64,000 nt of DNA from the NCBI RefSeq assembly GCF_001536285.1, contig NZ_FAOZ01000019.1, forward strand, positions 1 to 64,000, written 5' to 3'. The stretch is from Parafrankia irregularis (GTDB lineage Bacteria > Actinomycetota > Actinomycetes > Frankiales > Frankiaceae). Positions 41,341 through 49,723 of this stretch are shown here, in pieces. Position 1 is the first letter of the stretch; each line of letters opens with the position of its first letter. Made by a program: the position numbers and the translations under genes. The notes beneath the pieces were generated by a model. It did not search any database. It worked only from the letters and a program-made list of their open reading frames with translations, and was not told where the DNA came from.

Positions 41341-44300
41341 CAGCCTGACCGGCGTGAGCCGTTGGAAGCGGCTCCGGTGGCCCCCGCGGCGCCGTTACCG
41401 CCGCCGTCGAGGTCCTGGACCGGCGTGGCCCCAGGGCCGTCGGCCGGTGCGGCTTCGGTGGCCCGCGACCTGCGCGAACCGGATCCGGCGGCTGCCGTCG
41501 ACGTCCCGCCGGCACTCTTCCTGGCTGTCGTCGCCCGGGTCTTTGCGGGGCTCTTGGCTGCTGTGGTCTTCGCGGTCGCCTTCGTGCCCGCCGTTTCGGA
41601 CTTTTCGCCCGGATCGGAGCTCTTCGCCGTCGAGCGGGTCCTGGCGGTCGCCTTCGCCGTTGACCTGGCGGCCGTCTTCGCGGGCGCCTTGGTGGTTCGG
41701 CGGGGGGCCGTGGCAGTCCGGGCGCGACGGTCGGCGAGCAGCTCGGCGGCGCGTTCGGTGGTGATGGATTCGACCGCGTCACCCTTGCGCAGGCTGGCAT
41801 TCGTCTCGCCGTCGGTCACATAGGGGCCGAAACGCCCCTCCCGGACGACGATCGGCTTTTCGCTGGCCGGATCTTGCCCCAGCTCGCGCAGCGGCGGGGT
41901 CTGCGCGGCCTGGCGCCGCCCCCGTGCCTTGGGTTGGGCCAGCAGCGCGAGCGCCTCCTCCAGGGTGACCGTGAACAGCTGTTCCTCGGTCTCCAGCGAC
42001 CGGCTGTCGGTCCCCTTCTTCACGTAGGGCCCATATCGCCCGTTCTGGGCGGTGACCTCGGCGCCGTCCTCGCCCACCCCGAGAACACGCGGCAGCGTCA
42101 GCAGCCGGAGTGCGTCCTCGAGGCTCACGGTCTCCAGGGACATCGTGCGCAGCAGGCTGGCGGTTCGCGGCGGCTCGCTGTCGGTGGTCACGTACGGGCC
42201 GTAGCGGCCGGCCTTGGCCGTGATCGACGCACCGGTCTCCGGGTCGGTGCCGAGCAGCCGGTCCCCGCTCGGCGCGGCCAGCAGCTCCAGCGCACGCTCG
42301 ACGGTCAGCTCGTCCGGCGCCACCTCGTCCGGGACGCTGGCGCGGGCCTCCCCGTGCTGGACATACGGGCCGTAACGACCCACCCGCACGACGACGGGCG
42401 CGCCGTCCTCGGCCTTGCCGAGCGGAATCGAGTTGACCTCGCGGGCGTCGATCTCGCCGAGCCGCTCGCCGACGAGGTGCTTGAGGCCCTCGGGTGCGCC
42501 CGTGCCGTCCGGGTCGGGTGAGCCGAAGTAGAAGCCCGTCAGCCAGTCGGTGGAGGCGGCCGTGCCAGCGGCGATCGCGTCGAGGTCATCCTCCATCGAG
42601 GCGGTGAACTGGTAGTCGACGAGCCGCCCGAAGTGGTCTTCGAGCAGTCCGACCACGGCGAAGGCCACAAAGCTCGGGACCAACGCCGATCCCTTCTTCC
42701 AGACGTAGCCGCGGTCCTGGATCGTCCCGATGATCGAGGCGTAGGTCGACGGGCGGCCGATCCCCAGCTCCTCGAGGGTCTTGACCAGGCTCGCCTCGGT
42801 GAAACGCGGCGGCGGGCTGGTGGTGTGGCCCCGTGGGGTGAGGGTGCGGGTGGCCAGCGCGTCGCCCTGGCGGACGTCCGGCAGCCGCCGCTCGCGGTCC
42901 TCGAGCTCGGCGTCCGGGTCGTCCGCACCCTCGACGTAGGCGCGCAGGAAGCCCGGGAAGGTGATGACCTTGCCGGAGGCGGAGAACTCGGCGTCCTCGC
43001 CGGCGGACGAGCGCGCGCCGAGCCGAATCGTGGCGCTGGTGCCGCGGGCGTCGGCCATCTGGCTCGCCACGGTGCGCTGCCAGATCAGCTCGTAAAGGCG
43101 GAACGAGTCGCCGTCGAGCTCGGCGCGAACCTCGCCCGGAGTCCGGAACTGGTCGCCGGCCGGGCGGATCGCCTCGTGGGCCTCCTGCGCGTTCTTGACC
43201 TTCTTGGCATAGATCCGGGGCCGGTCCGGCACGTACTCGGCGCCGTACAGGGTGCGGGCCTGGTCGCGTGCGGCGGCCAGCGCGGTCTCGGACAGGTTGG
43301 TCGAGTCCGTCCGCATGTAGGTGATGTAGCCGTTCTCGTACAGGCGCTGGGCGACCTGCATGGTCCGCTGGCTGGAGAAGCGCAGCTTGCGCCCGGCCTC
43401 CTGCTGGAGCGTCGAGGTCATGAACGGCGGGTAGGGCGAGCGGCGGTAGGGCTTCGTCTCGACCGAGCGCACCGCGAACGCGGCGTCGGCGAGGCGCGCC
43501 GCCAGCTCCCGGGCACCGGCCTCGTCCAGCAGGGCGACCGCGTCGGACGTCAGCTCGCCGGTCGGGGCGAAGTCACGGCCGCTGGCGAGACGTCGACCGT
43601 CCAGCGCGACCAGGACCGCCGGCAGCGGGGTCGGGTCCAGCGCGGCACCGTCATGGGCGACGGTCTGGGCGAAGACGCCCTCGATGTTCCAGTACTCGGC
43701 GCTGCGGAACCGCATCCGTGCCCGCTCGCGCTCGACCAGGACGCGGGTCGCCACGCTCTGGACCCGGCCCGCCGACAGCTTCGGCATGACCTTCTTCCAC
43801 AGCACGGGGGAGACCTCGTAGCCGTAGAGCCGGTCCAGGATCCGCCGGGTCTCCTGGGCGTTGACCAGGTTCTCGTTGATCTCCCGCGGGCTGTCGACGG
43901 CGCGCTGGATCGCCTGCGGGGTGATCTCGTGGAAGACCATGCGCTTGACCGGGACAGTCGGCTTCAGCGTCTGCAGGAGATGCCAGGCGATCGCCTCGCC
44001 CTCCCGGTCCTCGTCTGTCGCGAGATAGAGCTCGCTGGCGTCCTTGACGAGCGACTTCAGCTTGCTGACCTGAACCTTCTTGTCCGGGCTCACGACATAG
44101 AGGGGCTCGAAGCCGTTGTCGACATCGACCCCGAGCCGGGCCCAGGGCTTGCCCTTGTGCGCGGTGGGCACATCGGCGGCGCTACGCGGAAGATCCCGGA
44201 TATGGCCGATGCTCGATTCGACCTGCCAGCCGGGGCCGAGGTAGCCCGCGATCGTCTTCGCCTTGGCCGGCGACTCGACGATCACCAGGCGGGTTCCGTC

Positions 44301-44432
44301 CCGGGCCGTGGTGGCGCCGAAGGCCTCGTGGCTGTCGGCCGGCTCGGCGACCGGCGTGGGCGACCCCGCGGTCGTCCGGCTCGTCGACTTCGTGCGCGGT
44401 GGCACTTCTCTCCTCGTCACGGCGTGCTGCAT
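41340..44432 (-). CDS. topA: DNA topoisomerase I
   Basis: 1030 residues from ATG 44432, chosen because GAGGAG lies 8 bases upstream. The TOPRIM domain begins Leu-Val-Ile-Val-Glu-Ser-Pro-Ala-Lys-Ala-Lys-Thr and contains Ala-Thr-Asp-Glu-Asp-Arg-Glu-Gly-Glu. The catalytic tyrosine is in Tyr-Ile-Thr-Tyr-Met-Arg-Thr-Asp-Ser-Thr. Core: Ser-Ala-Gly-Arg-Val-Gln-Ser. Four actinobacterial C-terminal repeats without zinc cysteines follow (each with Gly-Arg-Tyr/Phe-Gly-Pro-Tyr-Val), then a Lys/Ala/Thr-rich basic tail and a Gly/Ala end. It relaxes negative supercoils. It shares one base with the MFS-Tmk gene. Confidence 0.96.
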   Translation of the reverse strand: MQHAVTRREVPPRTKSTSRTTAGSPTPVAEPADSHEAFGATTARDGTRLVIVESPAKAKTIAGYLGPGWQVESSIGHIRDLPRSAADVPTAHKGKPWARLGVDVDNGFEPLYVVSPDKKVQVSKLKSLVKDASELYLATDEDREGEAIAWHLLQTLKPTVPVKRMVFHEITPQAIQRAVDSPREINENLVNAQETRRILDRLYGYEVSPVLWKKVMPKLSAGRVQSVATRVLVERERARMRFRSAEYWNIEGVFAQTVAHDGAALDPTPLPAVLVALDGRRLASGRDFAPTGELTSDAVALLDEAGARELAARLADAAFAVRSVETKPYRRSPYPPFMTSTLQQEAGRKLRFSSQRTMQVAQRLYENGYITYMRTDSTNLSETALAAARDQARTLYGAEYVPDRPRIYAKKVKNAQEAHEAIRPAGDQFRTPGEVRAELDGDSFRLYELIWQRTVASQMADARGTSATIRLGARSSAGEDAEFSASGKVITFPGFLRAYVEGADDPDAELEDRERRLPDVRQGDALATRTLTPRGHTTSPPPRFTEASLVKTLEELGIGRPSTYASIIGTIQDRGYVWKKGSALVPSFVAFAVVGLLEDHFGRLVDYQFTASMEDDLDAIAAGTAASTDWLTGFYFGSPDPDGTGAPEGLKHLVGERLGEIDAREVNSIPLGKAEDGAPVVVRVGRYGPYVQHGEARASVPDEVAPDELTVERALELLAAPSGDRLLGTDPETGASITAKAGRYGPYVTTDSEPPRTASLLRTMSLETVSLEDALRLLTLPRVLGVGEDGAEVTAQNGRYGPYVKKGTDSRSLETEEQLFTVTLEEALALLAQPKARGRRQAAQTPPLRELGQDPASEKPIVVREGRFGPYVTDGETNASLRKGDAVESITTERAAELLADRRARTATAPRRTTKAPAKTAARSTAKATARTRSTAKSSDPGEKSETAGTKATAKTTAAKSPAKTRATTARKSAGGTSTAAAGSGSRRSRATEAAPADGPGATPVQDLDGGGNGAAGATGAASNGSRRSG

Positions 44433-45046
44433 CCGGTGGACTCCTCGGGCCGCGATCCGCCCCGGGGAATCCTCGTTCGATCGACCTCTGTCACTTGCTC
44501 CAACGTCTGCCCGGGCCGCCGTCGGTACGCACACCGTCGGCACGCCGGCCTTCCCCGCTCCCTGGGCGTGGGCGCGGGTCCGGCGCGACCGGACACCTCC
44601 CGCTGCCGGAATCGGCCGCAGGGAGCACCGTACGCCGGTGTGTCGCTGGAGGGACCCCCCGTCCGCCGTCGGGGGCCGAGCGAGTTCTCTCTCCGTGGTC
44701 GCACGGGCCACCGACCGCACCATCGTGCCGCGCCATACGCCGACTGGTCCAGCGTCAAAAGGATCTCTCCGCCCACCAGACCCGTCGCACCCCGGTCGAC
44801 TGAACTGGCATTACCAGAGCCGGGCCGGGTAGCGGTGCCGTGTCGGTCGTGGCCGCCGCGGGTGCGGTCGATACGGCCCATACCAGTGGCCAGGTTACGG
44901 AATGTAAGAGGTCCGACCGGCTTGTGCCGGTCGGACCTCTGGGCGTGGTGATGGGTCGGCGCCGACCCGTCCAGGCCCTGCCGGCGGGCTGTTCAGGCCC
45001 CGCCGGCGGCATCGTCAACGGGCCTGGACGGTGTCGGCCCCGGCCG
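44433..45046. other. Intergenic region between hppA and topA
   Basis: No gene supported. It holds a perfect hairpin at 44907-44940 downstream of hppA. The remainder should contain the topA promoter on the minus strand; I could not define it. Confidence 0.45.
44907..44940 (-). terminator. Perfect 15-bp hairpin downstream of hppA
   Basis: A 15-base arm at 44907-44921 is the exact reverse complement of 44926-44940, with a four-base loop. There is no T-tract, which is common for actinobacterial terminators. It lies 106 bases after the hppA stop and separates it from topA. Confidence 0.65.
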
Positions 45047-47407
45047 CTAGACCTGTACCTGGGAGTCCGGTTGTGGAGAGAACGCGGGCGGCGACGCGGG
45101 CTTCGGCGGCTCGTCGCCGATGCTGGAGCCACGCCGCTTGGAGGCGGCGACAACCGCGATGATCACGGCGACCGCCGCCACCGCGATGCCGATCCGGGCC
45201 GGGGTGTTCTCGTCGGCGCCGACGGAGAACTTCACGACCAGGGGAGCGATCAGCAGGCTGACCAGGTTCATCACCTTGAGCAGCGGATTGATCGACGGGC
45301 CCGCGGTGTCCTTGAACGGATCGCCGACGGTGTCGCCGATCACCGTCGCGGCGTGCACCTCGGAGCCCTTGCCCCCGTATTGCCCGTCCTCCACCAGCTT
45401 CTTCGCGTTGTCCCAGGCGCCACCCGAGTTGGCGAGGAAGACCGCCATGAGAACTCCGCCGGCGATCGCCCCGCCGAGGAAGGCGCCCAGCGGCGGATAG
45501 CCCAGGCCGAAGCCGACCGCGATCGGTGCCATCACCGCGAGAGTCCCCGGCGTGACGAGCTCACGCAGCGAATCCCTCGTGCAGATGTCCACGACGGCGC
45601 CGTAGTCCGGCTTTTCGGTGCCCTGCATGATCCCGGGCTTGTCGCGGAACTGCTTGCGGACCTCTGACACGACGCGGCCGGCCGCCCGGCCCACGGCGTT
45701 GATGGCCAGCCCGGAGAACAGGAAGACCACGGCAGCACCGATGACCAGCCCGACCAATGCGTCGGGATAGGCAACATTGAGACCACCAACGGTGCCGCGG
45801 CCGAGCTCGGGCGCGGCACCGGCGTCGGCCAGCGCGGTGGTGACGGTGTCGGTGAACGACCCGAACAGGGCGGTCGCGGCGAGCACCGCGGTGGCAATCG
45901 CGATACCTTTTGTGATCGCCTTGGTGGTGTTGCCCACGGCGTCCAGCGACGTGAGAATCGCCGCGCCCCGCTCGTCGATGCCCTCCGGCCCCGCGGACAT
46001 CTCCGCGATGCCCTGCGCGTTGTCGCTGACCGGGCCGAACGTGTCCATCGAGACGATCACGCCGACCGTGGTGAGCAGCCCCGTTCCGGCAAGAGCGACC
46101 GCGAAGAGCGCGATCGTGACGCTGCCGGCTCCGAGGAGATACGAACCGAACACGGCGGCTCCGATGAGCAGTGCCGAGTAGACGGCCGACTCCATGCCCA
46201 CGCCGATACCGGCCAGGATGTTCGTGGCCGGCCCGGTCGTCGACGCCTCCGCGACACCGAGCACCGGACGCCGGTTCGTCTCCGTGAAGTAGCCCGTGAG
46301 CAGCTGGATGGCCGCCGCCAGCGCGATCCCGATGATCACCGCGCTGATGGCGATGACCCGGGGGTCCCCGTCCTGGGTGCTTCCGGCCAGCCCCGGGAAC
46401 TCCGCGAAGCTGCCCGGAAGGTAGAGCAGGGAGACGATCACCACGCCGATCGCGGAGATCACCGCCGAGATGAAGAATCCACGGTTGATCGCGCTCATGC
46501 CGGTGCGGTCACCGTCCCGGGGAGAGACCGCGAAAATCCCGATGACAGCGGTGATGACGCCGACCGCGGGGATGAGCAGCGGAAAGACCAGCCCGTCCTC
46601 ACCGAAGGCCTTGACGCCCAGAATCAGTGCCGCGACCAGGGTCACCGCGTAGGACTCGAACAGGTCGGCAGCCATTCCCGCGCAGTCCCCGACGTTGTCA
46701 CCCACGTTGTCCGCGATGGTCGCCGCGTTGCGCGGGTCGTCCTCCGGTATGCCCTGCTCGACCTTGCCGACCAGGTCCGCACCGACGTCCGCGGCCTTGG
46801 TGAAGATGCCGCCGCCGACCCGCATGAACATCGCCAGCAGTGCCGCGCCGAAGCCGAATCCCTCGAGAACCTGCGGCGCGGTGTCCTGGAAGGCCAGGAC
46901 GACCACCGCCGCTCCGAGGAGGCCCAGGCCGACGGTGAACATTCCGACCACCCCGCCGGTGCGAAAGGCGATCCGCATCGCGGCGGGTTCGCCGCTTTCG
47001 ATGGCCGCCGCGGCCGTGCGGGTGTTGGCGCGGGTGGCCAGCGACATCCCGACGAAGCCGACCAGCGCCGAGAACACCGCGCCGACCACGAAGAACACGG
47101 ATCGGCCCACCCGTGCACCGGTGTCGTCCGCCGGGAGAAGCAGGAGTACGAAGGGGATTACGATGACGAACCCGGCAAGGGTTCGGAACTGCCGACGGAG
47201 GTAGGCTGCGGCTCCCTCCTGAACCGCTCGACCCACCTCGATCATTTTCGGAGTGCCCGCACTCGCGGCCAGCACCTCGCGGACGAGGTAGCCGGCGACG
47301 AGCAGGGCGAGCGCTGCGACGATCGCCACACCGGCGACCAGCCCGACAGCTCCACCGCTAAGGTCGATTGAGGGATTATCGGCCTGTAGGGTGTGGATCG
47401 GGGACAT
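45047..47407 (-). CDS. hppA: Proton-translocating membrane pyrophosphatase, K+-independent type
   Basis: 786 residues from ATG 47407, with GGGAGGAG just upstream. About 16 hydrophobic segments. Substrate-binding loops: Gly-Gly-Gly-Ile-Phe-Thr-Lys-Ala-Ala-Asp-Val-Gly-Ala-Asp-Leu-Val-Gly-Lys, Asp-Asn-Val-Gly-Asp-Asn-Val-Gly-Asp-Cys-Ala-Gly, and Gly-Asp-Thr-Val-Gly-Asp-Pro-Phe-Lys-Asp-Thr-Ala-Gly. Gly-Asn-Thr-Thr-Lys-Ala has Lys where K+-dependent enzymes have Ala, so this is the K+-independent class. It couples pyrophosphate hydrolysis to proton export and is common in Actinomycetota and plant-associated bacteria. The C-terminal tail is Pro-rich. Confidence 0.95.
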   Translation of the reverse strand: MSPIHTLQADNPSIDLSGGAVGLVAGVAIVAALALLVAGYLVREVLAASAGTPKMIEVGRAVQEGAAAYLRRQFRTLAGFVIVIPFVLLLLPADDTGARVGRSVFFVVGAVFSALVGFVGMSLATRANTRTAAAAIESGEPAAMRIAFRTGGVVGMFTVGLGLLGAAVVVLAFQDTAPQVLEGFGFGAALLAMFMRVGGGIFTKAADVGADLVGKVEQGIPEDDPRNAATIADNVGDNVGDCAGMAADLFESYAVTLVAALILGVKAFGEDGLVFPLLIPAVGVITAVIGIFAVSPRDGDRTGMSAINRGFFISAVISAIGVVIVSLLYLPGSFAEFPGLAGSTQDGDPRVIAISAVIIGIALAAAIQLLTGYFTETNRRPVLGVAEASTTGPATNILAGIGVGMESAVYSALLIGAAVFGSYLLGAGSVTIALFAVALAGTGLLTTVGVIVSMDTFGPVSDNAQGIAEMSAGPEGIDERGAAILTSLDAVGNTTKAITKGIAIATAVLAATALFGSFTDTVTTALADAGAAPELGRGTVGGLNVAYPDALVGLVIGAAVVFLFSGLAINAVGRAAGRVVSEVRKQFRDKPGIMQGTEKPDYGAVVDICTRDSLRELVTPGTLAVMAPIAVGFGLGYPPLGAFLGGAIAGGVLMAVFLANSGGAWDNAKKLVEDGQYGGKGSEVHAATVIGDTVGDPFKDTAGPSINPLLKVMNLVSLLIAPLVVKFSVGADENTPARIGIAVAAVAVIIAVVAASKRRGSSIGDEPPKPASPPAFSPQPDSQVQV

Positions 47408-48462
47408 GGCTCCTCCCGGTCTGCATTGTCCCGGGACTGCTGTCCCGGTTTGTTCTGTGCATCCTCCGTGATCGTGCTGAGGTGGAAGCGGACGCCGACC
47501 GTCCGCGGCCATCGGTCGTCGATCACAGCCAGGTACGTCGCATCCGACGACGTTCTGGGTGGGTGACAGACACAGGTCAGGGCGTGAGCCGCGGTCCGGC
47601 GAAAGCCGAACGGTCGCCGGAGGCGACCGAGAACGAGGGAAGCGACACCGGTCCAGACCCGGCGCTGGTTCCCTCGCGCACGGCAAACACCTTCACGCGG
47701 CCCTTGCCTGTGGCCCGGGGCCGGACCCACGGGGAACACCAAGGGAAACACCGACGGTCTCGATCAACCGTCGGCGAGATGCGGCGCAGTCTATCCGTAG
47801 GTGTGTGACGTGCGCAGGTTTTTCGGTTGTGACTGGCGGGGGATGTTGTTTTTGTTGTAGAGGATCCCCTGGCGGTGGTGGCCTGCGTCTAGCCGTGGCT
47901 GGTCGGCTGACCTGGGCGAATCGTCACTCGCCGTTGCCGCCAGCCCTCGCCGGCCCTCGCGAGGCCAGGCAGCCGGTAGCAGAATCCGGAGAAGCCGCAG
48001 ATCCGGGCTGGACGGCCAGCGTCGATCTGGCGGATCCGCCCTGATGGGGTGCGAACCGCACCCGCACGGCCACCCTCGGGGATCCCACACCGCCGCGCGC
48101 CACCAGCAATTCCCTCAAGTGGGGGCAAAAGGGGCATTCGAGCACCGGGAAAGTACCGGCAACCCGCAAGAAGGAAGGATTCTGGTCGTAGGAACGACGA
48201 AAACCCTCCACTCTTGCGGCTCGCCAAACCGGCCACCGGGTCACCGGGCTGCCGGGCTCAGGGCGCGCAGGCGTCCGGGCCGCGTCCGTGGAGTGCGAAC
48301 CGCTCCGCACGGCCGACCAGCAATCTTGATCGGCGCCAAGCCCGACAGGCTGGCGCGCTTCGCCGGGGGCCGCCGTGACTGTGGACGCCCACCGACGGCC
48401 TGTGGCGCCGCCTGCCGGGGCGCCACAGGCGTGGGCCTGTAGCTGGGGGTCGGGAACCTGGC
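47408..48462. other. 1.05-kb intergenic region with a conserved 68-bp element
   Basis: No protein gene is supported despite its length. Several open frames on both strands have Arg/Pro/Gly-rich, non-protein-like composition. It contains element copy 1 (48162-48229) and a T-rich patch GTTGTTTTTGTTGTAG near 47846-47861. The hppA promoter must lie just above 47420 on the minus strand. Confidence 0.45.
48162..48229 (+). repeat. 68-bp structured intergenic element, copy 1
   Basis: Same length and about 81 percent identical (55 of 68 positions by hand alignment, no gaps) to 59322-59389, in the same orientation. The outer stem CCGCAAG (48164-48170) pairs with CTTGCGG (48213-48219). The inner hairpin arms 48178-48189 and 48194-48205 form 9 of 12 pairs. 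Similarity stops abruptly at both ends. Confidence 0.7.
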
Positions 48463-49038
48463 TCAGCCTTCCCGGCGGGCCGATCCGGCGATCTGAGCGG
48501 CCAGCGCCGCGTACCCGGCGGAATCGAGGTCGGCGTCCTCCTCGGGCTCCGCCGTGTGCCAGGTCATCTCGACGACGGTGCCGGTGCCGTCCTGACCACG
48601 CCGGACGGCCACCTCGTCCACCAGCCCTTCGATCAGGGCCAGCCCCAGACCCGATGGCAGCGGCTGGTCGACCTCGGTGTCGGGCACTCCGATGGCCGCG
48701 AGGTCGGGCTCCGCCCCCTCACCGAGGTCGAGCAGGGCGTCGACACTGAGCAGGCCGCCGTCGGGGCCGGGGGCGATCTCGTCTCCGGCCGCGCCGCTGT
48801 CGGAGACGACGACCCTGAACGACTCGGGGGTATCGGTCAGCTCGACGTGCACGAACGCCTGGGGATTGCTACGGCGGTTGACTCGGACGGCACGGGCACA
48901 CGCCTCCCCGACCGCCAACTTGATCTCGTCGATGGCCCCGACCGGCACGCCCGCACGCCTGCTGACCGCGGTGGCGATCATTCTTGCGGTGCGGACATGT
49001 CCGGGCAGGGCGGCGAAGCGCAACTCGACGGTGGGCAT
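48463..49038 (-). CDS. RsbW-like ATP-binding protein, partner of the STAS protein
   Basis: 191 residues from ATG 49038. GHKL-type ATPase resembling anti-sigma kinases. The N-box region reads Ile-Lys-Leu-Ala-Val-Gly-Glu-Ala-Cys-Ala-Arg-Ala-Val, with Arg where the magnesium-binding Asn is usual. G1 box Val-Ser-Asp-Ser-Gly; G2 region Pro-Ser-Gly-Leu-Gly-Leu-Ala-Leu-Ile. The C-terminal 30 residues are acidic. In Streptomyces the equivalent gene sits beside bldG between the proton pyrophosphatase and the DECH helicase genes, the same order as here (from memory). It would bind a sigma factor or the STAS partner; kinase activity is uncertain because of the N-box change. Confidence 0.82.
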   Translation of the reverse strand: MPTVELRFAALPGHVRTARMIATAVSRRAGVPVGAIDEIKLAVGEACARAVRVNRRSNPQAFVHVELTDTPESFRVVVSDSGAAGDEIAPGPDGGLLSVDALLDLGEGAEPDLAAIGVPDTEVDQPLPSGLGLALIEGLVDEVAVRRGQDGTGTVVEMTWHTAEPEEDADLDSAGYAALAAQIAGSARREG

Positions 49039-49074
49039 GCGTCCGAGGACCTGCCTTTCGCGATGGGACCTGAC

Positions 49075-49416
49075 TCAGTCGCTGGCGGCGAGGGCATCCT
49101 CGACGGAGGAATGGATGGGGAAGACCTTGGTCAGCCCGGTGATCCGGAAGATCTTCAGGATGCGCTCCTGGGTGCAGACCAGGCGCAGCGAACCCTCGTG
49201 CGCACGAACCCGCTTGAGCCCGCCGACCAGGACACCGAGGCCCGTGGAGTCGAGGAACTCCACACCCTCCATGTCGACCACCAGGTGGTACGACCCGGCC
49301 GAGACAAGATCGATGAGCTGCTCGCGGAGCTTGGGGGCGGTGTAGACATCGATCTCGCCGCCCACCACGACGACCGTGTGGGTCCCTTCCTGACGAGTCG
49401 TGAGGGACAGATCCAC
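49075..49416 (-). CDS. Anti-sigma factor antagonist, BldG-like STAS protein
   Basis: 113 residues. The GTG start follows AGGAGG. The STAS fold has [14 protein letters not shown] and the phosphorylation loop Val-Glu-Phe-Leu-Asp-Ser57-Thr-Gly-Leu-Gly-Val-Leu. The serine has the same number as the phosphorylated Ser57 of Streptomyces BldG. The C-terminal part [14 protein letters not shown] matches that group. It sequesters an anti-sigma factor when unphosphorylated. It is 36 bases upstream of the RsbW-like gene and probably co-transcribed with it. Confidence 0.9.
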   Translation of the reverse strand: MDLSLTTRQEGTHTVVVVGGEIDVYTAPKLREQLIDLVSAGSYHLVVDMEGVEFLDSTGLGVLVGGLKRVRAHEGSLRLVCTQERILKIFRITGLTKVFPIHSSVEDALAASD

Positions 49417-49723
49417 GGATCCTCCTAGTGGTTCTTCCCGGCGCCCGCGCCTCGGGCAACCGACATCACGGCGGCACTACCCTCCCATGAGGAGGATCAA
49501 TCCGGTGGCTCGCAACACTTTGACGAGCCGACGCCTGCGTGGCCTACGGACGAATCGCTCTCAACCGCGTCCCTCTCGTCCAGGGTGGCGCACCCAAGGG
49601 ATGCTATCGCTGATCTAGCGTCGAGTGAGCCTGGGTTGGCCCGGCACCGGATGTTCACCACCAGCAGCTTCGGGCCTGGTCGGCATGTCCGCGGTGGGCG
49701 TCGGCTCCCGCTGACCGCCTATC
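49417..49723. other. Divergent promoter region between STAS gene and helicase
   Basis: About 300 bases between two divergent genes. It contains a possible 37-codon frame (49505-49618), and TTGACG at 49519-49524 could serve as a -35 box toward the helicase. Otherwise nothing recognised. Confidence 0.4.
49505..49618 (+). CDS. Possible small arginine-rich peptide
   Basis: 37 codons from GTG 49505. AGGAGG at 49490-49495 lies nine bases upstream, an excellent ribosome site. The peptide (Met-Ala-Arg-Asn-Thr-Leu-Thr-Ser-Arg-Arg-Leu-Arg-Gly-Leu at the start, Gly-Met-Leu-Ser-Leu-Ile at the end) is very basic. It might be a leader peptide for the helicase gene 105 bases downstream. Only the ribosome site supports it; no homologue is known to me. 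Confidence 0.22.
   Translation: MARNTLTSRRLRGLRTNRSQPRPSRPGWRTQGMLSLI

Noticed and set aside
42633-44951. Plus-strand frame of 772 codons
   Set aside because: Antisense to topA, which carries TOPRIM and the catalytic tyrosine.
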